This document shows positions 17,020 through 25,234 of a stretch of DNA of 64,000 bases, one piece after another (the stretch's first letter is position 1; every line of letters begins with the position of its first letter). A program made the position numbers and the translations under genes. The DNA is from JBBQLG01 sp964251665 (GTDB lineage: Bacteria; Bacteroidota; Bacteroidia; Cytophagales; Spirosomataceae): the NCBI GenBank assembly GCA_964251665.1, contig CAXUKO010000011.1, positions 155,340 to 219,339 on the forward strand, in the 5' to 3' direction. Under the pieces are notes generated by a model. That model saw only the letters and a list, made by a program, of their open reading frames with translations, had not been told where the DNA came from and did not search any database.

Positions 17020-17598
17020 GTGTCTTTAACAGAACGTATTACACCACACTTTGTGAAGGACACAAATTTTACGCTTTTCCTCGGTATTGATCTCGATACT
17101 TGGGAGAAGATAATGTCAGTTATCGGTTTTATAATCACAATAGCCACTCTTTTTGTATCTGAGAATGCAAGGCGGGCGGTAAAAAAGATTCAAAACAGCA
17201 TTACTTTTGATAAGAGGATACCACAGCATCTCAGAGAGATAAATGGAAAGTTGAAGGTGTTTAACTGGCTCCTGAACGACCCAATAGCAAACGTACACGA
17301 AATAAATGTCCTTCTTAGTTCAATACTGAGTGAACTTATCAACTTAAGAGCAAAGGTATCGGATGAACGAGTTCGATTTTTAATTGATAGGGCTGAGTCA
17401 CAGATCAAAAATATCCGAAAATTAAGTTATAATTCATCACGTAATCCGAATTGGATAGCAAAGGTTAAAGTGCAGTTGACTGACAGACACTTAACGGTAT
17501 CAGATCTGATTCCAGAGTGCTACACTCAGATCAATGAAATTTACAGTGCTGTCAACAATATTTATAAAGACAGTCAGACTAAACTCAGACGAGAATGA
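17020..17598 (+). CDS. Unknown membrane-anchored helical protein, AT-rich gene
   Basis: I do not recognise this 192-residue protein. It has one hydrophobic segment (IMSVIGFIITIATLFVS, about 31-47) and then mostly charged alpha-helix with coiled-coil character (EINVLLSSILSELINLRAK). The start is a GTG at 17020; an ATG at 17016 is in another frame. Base composition is clearly more AT-rich than mrp-nifU before it and the B12 operon after it, which suggests acquisition. Its stop overlaps the next start by four bases (ATGA), so the two genes are coupled. A one-helix anchor plus a soluble partner is an arrangement seen in some defence and toxin modules, but nothing here proves that. Confidence 0.7.
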   Translation: MSLTERITPHFVKDTNFTLFLGIDLDTWEKIMSVIGFIITIATLFVSENARRAVKKIQNSITFDKRIPQHLREINGKLKVFNWLLNDPIANVHEINVLLSSILSELINLRAKVSDERVRFLIDRAESQIKNIRKLSYNSSRNPNWIAKVKVQLTDRHLTVSDLIPECYTQINEIYSAVNNIYKDSQTKLRRE

Positions 17599-17993
17599 TA
17601 ACTGAAAGAAGTATTACTCGGGCTGTGAGTAAACTCAATATGCTCACGAAATCTGGTGATCTCGAATGGTTTCCAAAGAACGTTTCGCAGGATTGGTACG
17701 TAGATGATACTTTCGCAAAGACAATAAATCCGGTTTATGAGGCAACTCACGAGAGGAAAAAATTAGTATTATTTAAGTATACATCAAGACATTACACGGA
17801 TGAGGATACGTATAATGTCTCGACGTATATTTCGCTGGGAATATTAGACGATGCAGGGAATTTATCCTGGGAATTTCCAATGGACAGGTCTATTAATGAT
17901 CTATATGAAACTGTTAGGTATAAAGCGGCAGATATAGAAGACTTTCTGGGTAAATTGGCAGCAGGTTTTCCCGAAGAAGAGTCGTTATTTTAG
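17595..17993 (+). CDS. Unknown soluble partner protein, AT-rich gene
   Basis: I do not recognise this 132-residue protein either. It is soluble, mixed alpha/beta and acidic at its C-terminus, with aromatic-rich segments (DLEWFPKNVSQDWYVDDTF) and no catalytic motif I can name. It overlaps the preceding gene by four bases and shares its AT-rich composition, so they form a two-gene unit. It ends 12 bases from the stop codon of the convergent DUF71 gene, leaving almost no room for a terminator. Confidence 0.7.
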   Translation: MITERSITRAVSKLNMLTKSGDLEWFPKNVSQDWYVDDTFAKTINPVYEATHERKKLVLFKYTSRHYTDEDTYNVSTYISLGILDDAGNLSWEFPMDRSINDLYETVRYKAADIEDFLGKLAAGFPEEESLF

Positions 17994-18005
17994 GCTAAAT
18001 CCCTT

Positions 18006-18749
18006 TTACTTAGTGCCCAAGAGTAATTCCTGATAATAAAAGATAACGCGGCTCCAGACAGGTTTATCCGAACCATCTGGAGCTGTATTCGTTTCAGGCG
18101 CAGGTTCATACACATACTCAGTAACGAGATCGCGAACCACCGGAATGGGCTGACGAAAGATTGGCCCGTCGTAGACAAAGGTGTGAAACTCCCCGTTTTC
18201 GCCACAGGGATCAACCAATGGCGGGAACTCGGCGAGTAGGGTAGGCGTCAGTTCGCGACCGACTACCGATTTATCGAGCGCATTGCCGTTTACACAGCAC
18301 AGAATGGCCCGAAATCCGGTTGCGTAAATGGTTTCGGCTAACGTGTTTGTGGCCAGTTGCCAGAGAGGGAAAACGGCGGTCAAATCCGCTTTCCGGCATT
18401 GCGTTTCCCGGTATCCCCGTAGGTCTTCCAGAAAAATATCGCCGAAAATAAGGTGGGTGATGCCCTGCTCGCGGGCCATTGTCAGCTCCTCATGCATACG
18501 CGCGTCGTAAGCGGCCATGCTGACGTAATCAGGGAAATACAGTTTACGTAGCGGTAATCCCAGTTGGTGCGCCTGCTGATCGAGCAGTTCTTCACGGACG
18601 CCATGCATCGAAATCCGGCGGAATTTCCCGTTCACATTTGTCAGCAGGTAATTAACCGTATAAACGCCTTCGTTTAGAACCCGGTACAGGGCGTAGGCGC
18701 TGTCTTTGCCGCCCGACCAGGAAAAGGCTGCCTGAATCGGATTAGCCAT
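18006..18749 (-). CDS. DUF71/COG2102 ATP-pyrophosphatase, B12-associated type
   Basis: A 247-residue PP-loop ATPase with SGGKDS at 12-17. This family includes the eukaryotic and archaeal diphthine-ammonia ligase, but bacteria have no diphthamide. Published comparative genomics of DUF71/COG2102 predicted that a bacterial branch acts in B12 salvage. Here it is the last gene of a riboswitch-led corrinoid operon and overlaps cobU by 8 bases, which fits that branch. The chemistry would be ATP-dependent amide bond formation on an unknown substrate. The fold is certain; the B12 role is inferred from context. Confidence 0.88.
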   Translation of the reverse strand: MANPIQAAFSWSGGKDSAYALYRVLNEGVYTVNYLLTNVNGKFRRISMHGVREELLDQQAHQLGLPLRKLYFPDYVSMAAYDARMHEELTMAREQGITHLIFGDIFLEDLRGYRETQCRKADLTAVFPLWQLATNTLAETIYATGFRAILCCVNGNALDKSVVGRELTPTLLAEFPPLVDPCGENGEFHTFVYDGPIFRQPIPVVRDLVTEYVYEPAPETNTAPDGSDKPVWSRVIFYYQELLLGTK

Positions 18750-19290
18750 TGCTACTGAATGTTTTGACGGGTAAGGGCAGTCCGCTTACCATCAGCACAA
18801 CTTCGTCGGCCTGCCGGGCCAGGTATTGATTAGCCCAGCCCTGTAGATCGGTGAATTTGCGCCCGGCTTCGGTGTCAGCATGCACACCCATCCCGATTTC
18901 GTTCGTGATGATAACGTACTGGGCTGGTATAGCCCGCAACGCGGCAATCTCCGCTTCAAATAGTTGGAGTGCCCGCTCTATATCCTGCTGCGTGTCCATG
19001 AAGAAGTTCGTCAGCCACAGCGTGACGCAGTCGATCACCACTACCCGGCCCGCTACCGGCAACCGGCTGACATACCGCTGTTCCTCGACGCTGGTCCATT
19101 CGGGGCCGCGGTCCTGCTGATGCCGCCGTACCCGCCGGGCAAAATCGTCATCCCAGACGCGGGCGGTGGCGACGTACATTGGGTTGGCGCTGCGGGCAAG
19201 CGCAAGCTGCTGACCAAAACGACTTTTGCCGCTACGCGCTCCGCCGGTAATCAGCGTTAATGAGGGTATCGGTGGGTTGGTAGAGGGCAT
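18742..19290 (-). CDS. cobU: Adenosylcobinamide kinase / guanylyltransferase
   Basis: A 182-residue CobU/CobP that phosphorylates adenosylcobinamide and then attaches GMP, preparing it for the lower ligand. The P-loop GGARSGKS is at 16-23 and VVVIDCVTLWLTNFF and ITNEIGMGVH are family motifs. The ATG at 19290 gives a 59-base overlap with the preceding gene; no later in-frame ATG, GTG or TTG precedes the P-loop, so the overlap looks real. No cobS, cobT or cobC is in the window. Confidence 0.95.
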   Translation of the reverse strand: MPSTNPPIPSLTLITGGARSGKSRFGQQLALARSANPMYVATARVWDDDFARRVRRHQQDRGPEWTSVEEQRYVSRLPVAGRVVVIDCVTLWLTNFFMDTQQDIERALQLFEAEIAALRAIPAQYVIITNEIGMGVHADTEAGRKFTDLQGWANQYLARQADEVVLMVSGLPLPVKTFSSNG

Positions 19291-20194
19291 GAACTTTATG
19301 CGTTAAATGAGAAGGTACCCCGAAACAGGCCGGATGAAAGCAGGCCGCCAGCAATTCGATGCCGTCGACCAGCGTGGAAGCCGACGGCTGGGTGAACAGG
19401 TCATAGTCGGCGACGAAAACGGCCCTGTTCTGCACCGCCAGCAGTGACGCCCATTCCGGCTTTCGGGTTAGTAAATCCAGTTCCTGCAACGTCCGCTCGA
19501 CGGTGAAGCCGCAGGGAGCTATGACCAGTACCTCGGGGTTGTAGCGCACAACTTTCGCCCAGGGCGTGACGATGCTATCGCCCGCCGGATTACTCAGCAT
19601 ATCGACACCACCCGCGTAAGCGATCTGGTCGGGAAGCCAATGGCCACAATTATAAATGGGGTCGATCCACTCCATGAGCATCACCCGTTTCGGCAGCGCT
19701 CTATGAGCCCGCAGCGTATCAACGACCTGATCGATACGGTTCCGCAGGCCAGCTAAGTACGTATAAGCCGCTTCTTCATGGCCCAGAGCCGTAGCAATTC
19801 GGGTGGCCGTTTCAAAAATATCGGTCAGATTCTGGGGCGTCAGTGTGACAACGGCGGGTTGCTTTTCGAGCTTGTCGATTACCGCCTGCGTGCATTTGGT
19901 GTCGATCTGGCAAACTTCGCACACATCCTGCGTGAAGATTACGTCCGGGGCAATCGCCTGTAGTTTGTCTTCCTCGACATAATACAGGCTGCGGCCTTCG
20001 GCTTTGGATGCCGAAAAGATCCGGTCGATCTCATCGCTGGTGTAGGCTTTATCTTCGAGTACACAGCGTACCATGATTTCATTTTCGGTGCGTGATTCGG
20101 GCGGACACTCAAACGTGACGCCCCGCAACAGGTGCTGAAGCCCCATATCGTATATCATCTGCGTGGCCGCCGGTAGAAAAGAACAGGCAATCAT
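19232..20194 (-). CDS. BtuF-like corrinoid-binding protein without signal peptide
   Basis: A 320-residue periplasmic-binding-protein fold of the COG0614 (BtuF/FepB) type. The start at 20194 (MIACSFLPAATQMIYDMGLQ) has no signal peptide or lipobox, and neither does a longer reading to 20281, so the protein is predicted to stay in the cytoplasm. A cysteine cluster, DVCEVCQIDTKC, lies near 111-122. Classical BtuF feeds BtuCD in the periplasm, but no btuC or btuD is nearby. A cytosolic corrinoid carrier or sensor is a reasonable inference. It sits between the DUF6580 gene and cobU. Confidence 0.82.
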   Translation of the reverse strand: MIACSFLPAATQMIYDMGLQHLLRGVTFECPPESRTENEIMVRCVLEDKAYTSDEIDRIFSASKAEGRSLYYVEEDKLQAIAPDVIFTQDVCEVCQIDTKCTQAVIDKLEKQPAVVTLTPQNLTDIFETATRIATALGHEEAAYTYLAGLRNRIDQVVDTLRAHRALPKRVMLMEWIDPIYNCGHWLPDQIAYAGGVDMLSNPAGDSIVTPWAKVVRYNPEVLVIAPCGFTVERTLQELDLLTRKPEWASLLAVQNRAVFVADYDLFTQPSASTLVDGIELLAACFHPACFGVPSHLTHKVHALYQPTDTLINADYRRSA

Positions 20195-20241
20195 AGTAGT
20201 TTGTTGTTTACGGTTCGTAAGGCAGACCGACGATGCTTTGG

Positions 20242-20829
20242 TCAGGCAATGGACAGCCGGGGGTACCGGGATTGAAGCCACTCAAACCCACCGAACAGCA
20301 GGGCACCATACCCCAGCGTACCGGCCAGGAAATTTCGCATATACGGAAATCCCTGAATGTAAGTCTGTTGCAAGCCAGCCCAGTCGCGGGTAAAAGGCGT
20401 GTTCGTCCGTAAATCCAGACCGCCACCCAGCCACACGCTGAAATCCACCAACAGCCAGTAGGAAAGCCCGGACAAGACGGCTGCACCGGCCACCGTACGG
20501 ACAGACACCGTTTTAAGTAGTGTTTGGCCATAACCAACCAGGAGCGCGAAAACACCGTAAATCCAGTACCAGCCATTGTACATAATACCGTACTGCCCCC
20601 GAAAAATAAACGTGTTGATCAGCAGGTCACTGACCAGGAGAGTTAGCAGCGGGAACGTGTAGGCTTTCCATTTTGCGCCAAAATAGGCACCGCCGAACAG
20701 AGCCATAGCACCAACAGGCGTGACATTGGATAACGGTGTGAGCTGGCCTGCCCCCATCACCCGCAGCCCGGCAACGAGCACGATGAACAGCAACAGGACG
20801 CCGAAGCGGGGATTAACGACTGACTTCAT
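20242..20829 (-). CDS. DUF6580-like integral membrane protein, putative S-component-like transporter
   Basis: A 195-residue protein with about five or six membrane helices (GVLLLFIVLVAGLRV, YTFPLLTLLVSDLLI and others). The motif NVTPVGAMALFGGAYFG is typical of DUF6580, whose size and topology resemble the S components of ECF vitamin transporters. It lies directly after btuB in a cobalamin-riboswitch operon, suggesting inner-membrane passage of a corrinoid or precursor. It contains no cysteine, unlike the BtuM-type B12 transporters, which use one. Membrane location is certain; transport is inference. Confidence 0.78.
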   Translation of the reverse strand: MKSVVNPRFGVLLLFIVLVAGLRVMGAGQLTPLSNVTPVGAMALFGGAYFGAKWKAYTFPLLTLLVSDLLINTFIFRGQYGIMYNGWYWIYGVFALLVGYGQTLLKTVSVRTVAGAAVLSGLSYWLLVDFSVWLGGGLDLRTNTPFTRDWAGLQQTYIQGFPYMRNFLAGTLGYGALLFGGFEWLQSRYPRLSIA

Positions 20830-20881
20830 TGGTTTCTGAGGATTGATTGTTGATTATGAATTACAGATTAAATCCGATGGG

Positions 20882-22843
20882 TTACCAGTTGACCCGAACA
20901 CCGGCCATAACATTGAACCGGCGCGTGTTGTACCCATACGCATCAACGTAGCGGGCATCGAATACATTTCGCAGATCGGCATACAGCCGGACACCCGACA
21001 GCACCCGATATTCGCCGTACACGTCCACAGTTGAGTAGGCTGCCAGGGTGACATTTTCGGTCTGGAATGTGGCGTCATTATAAAAGCGGTCCGTCCGCTG
21101 TCCCACACTCCGCAAGGTCGCGCTCACAAACGCTTTAGGATTAAACTGATACCCGACGCCAAGGTTTCCCATCACTTTGGGCCGACGAAACAGATTATTG
21201 TACGTGGTATCGCGCTCGCTTACTTTCGTTGTCACGGCACCCTGCAACAGCGTCAGGTTGCCCCATACCGAGAACCGGCGTGCCTGTACCTGTCCCTCAA
21301 CTTCCCAGCCATGATCGTGCTGCCGGTCGAAATTAATGTACCGGCCGTAGGGATCGACGTTCAGCGACTGGAAGAAAATCACATCGCGGATTCTTCGGTC
21401 GAAGTACAGCACCCGGAGATTGGACCGTTTGTCTTTGGCATATACCTGCGTACCCACCTCTACGGACTGGCTCTTTTCGGGGTTTAATGACCGGTTGCCA
21501 TACGGCGAATAAAGCTGATACAGCGACGGTACGCGGAACCCTGACGACGCATTGACGAATACCTTTACCTGCTGATTAAGGACGTACGATGGGTTGAACG
21601 AATACGTGCTGTTGGTACCGTAGAGCGAATGCCGGTTTAACCGGCCGCCCACTTCCAGAAAGAAGCCAACATCTGTTTTCAATAACCCTGATGCATATAC
21701 GCTGACCTGACTCGTCCGGGCCGAGTCAGACCCGATGGGTGGCGACGCATAAGGCCCGTAACTGCTGATGGACAGATACGACTGATCCAGGTTATTGAAC
21801 CGATAATCGGCACCCGTAACCAGTTCGACTGGCCCAAGTTTTACGGAATTGTACAGTTCCGCGAACTGGGTTTTACCGGCGTAGGTACCTTTACTGTATA
21901 TCTCGGAAGCCCCCGGTTCGACATGCAGTGAGTCGTTGAGGTAATCCCGGCGGCTGTAGCTATACGCGTAATTGGCTACCAAACGGCCTTTTCCATAGTT
22001 ATAATCCAGTCCGGTGGCCCCCATTCGGTAAGTGTTACCGGTTGTGTAATCCTTCTCATCGGCAAATGCCCCGGCATCGACGTCATTCTTGTAGTAAGAC
22101 AATACACCCCGCAGTTTTAGAGTCAATTGGGGAGTCAGATGAATGCCTATGTTGGACAGCAGCGTATTCTGGCGGATACCGTCCGGGTCAAACCCCCGGT
22201 TACCTGCTGAATCAGTTGCCGACGAAAATCCCTTGGATTGCAGCCGGGTGTATTGAACGTTGTAATAAAAACGGGCTGTTGACCCATTAACACCCGCCGT
22301 GAGTCGCTGCGTGCCGTAGCTGCCAACGTTTAGCGATGCGGACCCGCCAAACGGCTTTTTAGCAGCACTGCCTTTTCGAGTGAAAATATTGATCACCCCG
22401 GCCACCGCATCTGAGCCGTACAGCGTCGATTGGGCACCTTTCAGAATCTCGATGCGCTCACATTCACCAACGGTAAGCAGGTTAAGGTCGAACACCGGCG
22501 CAACGCCGGAGGGGTCATACACCGGAATCCCATCGAGTAGAATCAGCGTATTACCCGACCCGGCTCCGCGCATAAATACATCCTGCTGCGTGCCGTACGT
22601 ACTTTGGGCACCCACAATCATCACGCCCGCCTGCCGGGAAAGCAATTCGCTGACCGTCTGCGTGGCGTAGTGTTGCAGAACGGAATCGGATAAGACAGTA
22701 ACGACTTTGCCGGTTTGGGATAATTTCTGCTCGACCTTGTTGGCTGTGACGGTAACCTCGTCGAGCTGGAGGGTTTTCTGTTGTGCCGAAGCCCATAGGG
22801 GGAGAGCAATCAGGGCAGAAAGGTAAACAATTGAAAAGCGCAT
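20882..22843 (-). CDS. btuB: TonB-dependent cobalamin receptor
   Basis: A 653-residue outer membrane receptor of BtuB size. The signal peptide ends near WASAQ, and a TonB-box-like LDEVTVTA follows at 27-34. The plug domain (about 40-155) carries DVFMRGAGSGNTLILLDGIP and LKGAQSTLYGSDAVAGVIN. The rest is beta barrel ending in a C-terminal aromatic residue (VNW). It has no carboxypeptidase-like N-terminal domain, unlike SusC. It is the first gene after the cobalamin riboswitch and so the main regulated target. Confidence 0.93.
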   Translation of the reverse strand: MRFSIVYLSALIALPLWASAQQKTLQLDEVTVTANKVEQKLSQTGKVVTVLSDSVLQHYATQTVSELLSRQAGVMIVGAQSTYGTQQDVFMRGAGSGNTLILLDGIPVYDPSGVAPVFDLNLLTVGECERIEILKGAQSTLYGSDAVAGVINIFTRKGSAAKKPFGGSASLNVGSYGTQRLTAGVNGSTARFYYNVQYTRLQSKGFSSATDSAGNRGFDPDGIRQNTLLSNIGIHLTPQLTLKLRGVLSYYKNDVDAGAFADEKDYTTGNTYRMGATGLDYNYGKGRLVANYAYSYSRRDYLNDSLHVEPGASEIYSKGTYAGKTQFAELYNSVKLGPVELVTGADYRFNNLDQSYLSISSYGPYASPPIGSDSARTSQVSVYASGLLKTDVGFFLEVGGRLNRHSLYGTNSTYSFNPSYVLNQQVKVFVNASSGFRVPSLYQLYSPYGNRSLNPEKSQSVEVGTQVYAKDKRSNLRVLYFDRRIRDVIFFQSLNVDPYGRYINFDRQHDHGWEVEGQVQARRFSVWGNLTLLQGAVTTKVSERDTTYNNLFRRPKVMGNLGVGYQFNPKAFVSATLRSVGQRTDRFYNDATFQTENVTLAAYSTVDVYGEYRVLSGVRLYADLRNVFDARYVDAYGYNTRRFNVMAGVRVNW

Positions 22844-23034
22844 TCATCAGGCTGTTTTGGTGAAACAATGATGAACCTGCGGAGTAAAAAAGAAATGAAA
22901 GAGATGCAAATAGCCGGTTCGTTTCCGATCTCTGCGTAATCAGCGTGCACACCGATTAACCCTTGTTCGGAGCAGAAAGGCCGGAAAAACAGCCTTCCAT
23001 TCCCGGCTTTTCACCCGAAAGCTCGGAAAATGAA
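22844..23034 (-). other. Leader between riboswitch and btuB (expression platform)
   Basis: About 190 bases without a gene separate the aptamer from the btuB start. On the minus strand they contain a possible stem, GCCGG then CCGGC around an internal GGAAGGCTG, followed by pyrimidine-rich sequence. It could be the switching element, but I cannot tell termination from translation control. Confidence 0.4.
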
Positions 23035-23205
23035 TGCGTCCGGGGCAGGTCTTCTGGCTTATTTCACTACCGGCGCCTTCCCATCTTTCAGACAGTGGCT
23101 TGTGTGCCGGTAGCTGGTTGCGAAACTTACAGCTACGGGGATAGCCCCGGATTTACACCGGGTTCCCTTTTAATCCGGCGACGTGACCACCGGAACCTTA
23201 AACGC
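23035..23205 (-). promoter_or_regulatory. Cobalamin riboswitch
   Basis: On the minus strand this has the B12-box AAGCCAGAAGACCTGCC at 23044-23060 and, about 120 bases upstream of it, GGGAACCCGGTGTAAATCC and a GGTTCCGGTGGTCACG opening segment. These match the conserved core of the AdoCbl-class aptamer. It lies upstream of btuB and should shut the operon down when cobalamin is plentiful. Exact ends are estimates. Confidence 0.92.
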
Positions 23206-23209
23206 GGGG

Positions 23210-23217
23210 CAAAGGTA
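23210..23217 (-). promoter_or_regulatory. -7 element (TACCTTTG) driving the riboswitch operon
   Basis: On the minus strand TACCTTTG lies just upstream of the aptamer, placing the likely transcript start within a few bases of the riboswitch 5' end. The -33 element is not clear. The remaining 190 bases up to the divergent gene at 23411 show no gene. Confidence 0.55.
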
Positions 23218-23410
23218 CGGGTTTTACCGCACCCCCTGTCCATTTCCCTGAAAAAAGCAGACAGAACGCGAAGAACCCACAATCGCCTGAGTGCGGTTTT
23301 TGTCACAGAAACCCGACTGGTAAACTCTACTCCCTTCAACAGGAGAGGAAGGTGGGGGTGAGGTGAACCTCTTTTTTTGTAGTTTGCGGGCCTAATAAAC
23401 AGCATACCTC

Positions 23411-25045
23411 GTGAGAATAGGCATTTTTTTCGGTGGTCCGGCGCGTGAGCGGGAAGTTTCATTTGCCGGTGGCCGCACAGCACTGGCCCATATCGATAAG
23501 TCATTATTTGAGCCCGTTCTGGTGTTTGTGAGCGGTTGGGGGCGGTTCTATAAAGTCGAACCGGACTTTCTGAACCATGCTTCCATCCGGGATGCGCTGA
23601 CGCAGATGGATGGGTTTTCGGTGTACGATGAGTCGATGGACGAGGACGCCTTTGCCAATGCTGAACCCATTGAGCCGGAATGGTTTGAGGATGAGTTCGA
23701 TATGGCGTTTCTGGCTATGCACGGCCCCGATTGTGAAGACGGCGCGATTCAGGGCCTGCTGGAATGGCACAAAATGCCCTACACCGGACCGGGGCTAATG
23801 GGCTCGGCGGTGGGTATCAACAAAATTCTGCAAAACGAATTGATCGCACTGGTGAATGGGCAGCAGAAAAAAACGGCAACTATAGACCGCGACGCCTGGG
23901 AGCAGAGCGATAAACCGGCTTTTTTTCAGTCGCTGACGACGCATCTGGGCCTTCCCATCGTGGTGAAAGCTCCGCATCAGGGCTCGTCAATTGGCGTGTC
24001 TATCGTGCGGGAGAACGATTTCGATACGTTTGCCAAAGCCGTTGAACAGTGCTTTTTCACCCTGAAAATTGACCTCAACGACTGGAAAACAAAGCCCGAA
24101 GCCGAACAGCGGGCGTTTGCCCAAACCATCGCCAACCTCGATGAGAGCATTGGTTACCCGGTCGTGATTGAGCAAACCGGCGAGTACATCACCAACCCGG
24201 CTGATTTGCTGGCTAAACTGGCTATTATTCCGTCGGCTCAGCCTATTACGCTGGCGTCCGTCAATGCAGAGGATGAGGTCTTGTTCGAGGAGTTTATTAC
24301 CGGACAGGAGTTCTCGTGTGGCGTTATTCAGGACGATGCGGGCGTGGCTATTGCCCTGCCACCCACCGAAATCTACAACGTGACCTCCTTCGATTTTAAG
24401 TCGAAATATCAGTCGAATACGACTAAAAAGCGGATTCCAGTGGAAACCTCGCTGGAAAATAACCGCAAAATTCAGTTAGCAGTAGCCGATGTATTTACGA
24501 AGCTCGGCATTAATGTCTACTCGCGGATTGACGGCTTCCTGACGCCCGAGCGCGACGGTGATCCGGGTAAAGTGCTGCTCCACGATCCCAACACCATTCC
24601 TGGTATGTCGCCCGCGTCGCTGATTTTTAAGCAGATGGCCGAGATCGGCATGAACCTGACCGAATCGCTGACCTACCTCATCCGGCAGTCGCTGCGGGAG
24701 CGTATCCGAACGGGAAAAGATACGTTCCGGCTTAAGCAGCTGCTGAAAGATCTCGATACCCGGTTGGAACTCCGCAAGGACCGTCCCGAACGCCTGGTCA
24801 CGTTTGGGGCATCAGATGAGGAATTTGTGGCCGCTAAGACTGCCTATAATCAGATTGCTGCGCTGGGTGAAGAAAAGCCCGTACTGGTGTATGCAAAATC
24901 GGAAACGGAGCAGGTCCCGGTGCCCGTCCATTTCCTGATGAAAGAAACACTACCTGATCTGGAAGCGGCTCTGAGCCAACCCCGGCATCAGTTGTTGGTT
25001 GAAACGGCAGCAGCGGCCGCGCACATTACCACACTGTATCTGTAG
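23411..25045 (+). CDS. D-alanine-D-alanine ligase-like ATP-grasp protein, long form
   Basis: The N-terminal two thirds follow D-Ala-D-Ala ligase: GIFFGGPAREREVSF at 3-17, MHGPDCEDGAIQGLLEWH near 107, YTGPGLMGSAVGINK, the ATP-grasp VVKAPHQGSSIGVS, LFEEFITGQEFSCGV, and NTIPGMSPASL. It is 544 residues, against roughly 310-370 for Ddl, through insertions and a C-terminal extension of about 110 residues. The metal-site segment usually written NEINT reads HDPNT. The start is a GTG at 23411. No mur genes are nearby, so it may ligate something other than two D-alanines. Confidence 0.8.
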   Translation: MRIGIFFGGPAREREVSFAGGRTALAHIDKSLFEPVLVFVSGWGRFYKVEPDFLNHASIRDALTQMDGFSVYDESMDEDAFANAEPIEPEWFEDEFDMAFLAMHGPDCEDGAIQGLLEWHKMPYTGPGLMGSAVGINKILQNELIALVNGQQKKTATIDRDAWEQSDKPAFFQSLTTHLGLPIVVKAPHQGSSIGVSIVRENDFDTFAKAVEQCFFTLKIDLNDWKTKPEAEQRAFAQTIANLDESIGYPVVIEQTGEYITNPADLLAKLAIIPSAQPITLASVNAEDEVLFEEFITGQEFSCGVIQDDAGVAIALPPTEIYNVTSFDFKSKYQSNTTKKRIPVETSLENNRKIQLAVADVFTKLGINVYSRIDGFLTPERDGDPGKVLLHDPNTIPGMSPASLIFKQMAEIGMNLTESLTYLIRQSLRERIRTGKDTFRLKQLLKDLDTRLELRKDRPERLVTFGASDEEFVAAKTAYNQIAALGEEKPVLVYAKSETEQVPVPVHFLMKETLPDLEAALSQPRHQLLVETAAAAAHITTLYL

Positions 25046-25048
25046 TTC

Positions 25049-25090
25049 CCAACGGCCTCTACCTGCCTGGAGGCAGAGGCCGTTGGTTTG
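25049..25090 (+). terminator. Hairpin after the Ddl-like gene
   Basis: CCAACGGCCTCT at 25049-25060 pairs with AGAGGCCGTTGG at 25075-25086, with an inner CTGCC/GGCAG pair. It is followed by TTTG only. Confidence 0.6.
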
Positions 25091-25234
25091 CGGGCTACAG
25101 CAACCAAATGGTGGAAGAAAGATTTACCATTAAAATAATCAGCCTGATTGAAACAGTTTTCGAAAATTAAATGTATATACATCAAATGTCAGTGTCGCTG
25201 ACTTTAAACGCTATAACCAAAACGCACAACGATC

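Noticed and set aside
18006..18749. DUF71 gene labelled simply as diphthine-ammonia ligase
   Set aside because: Bacteria lack diphthamide, and the gene is in a B12 operon; the specific name would mislead.
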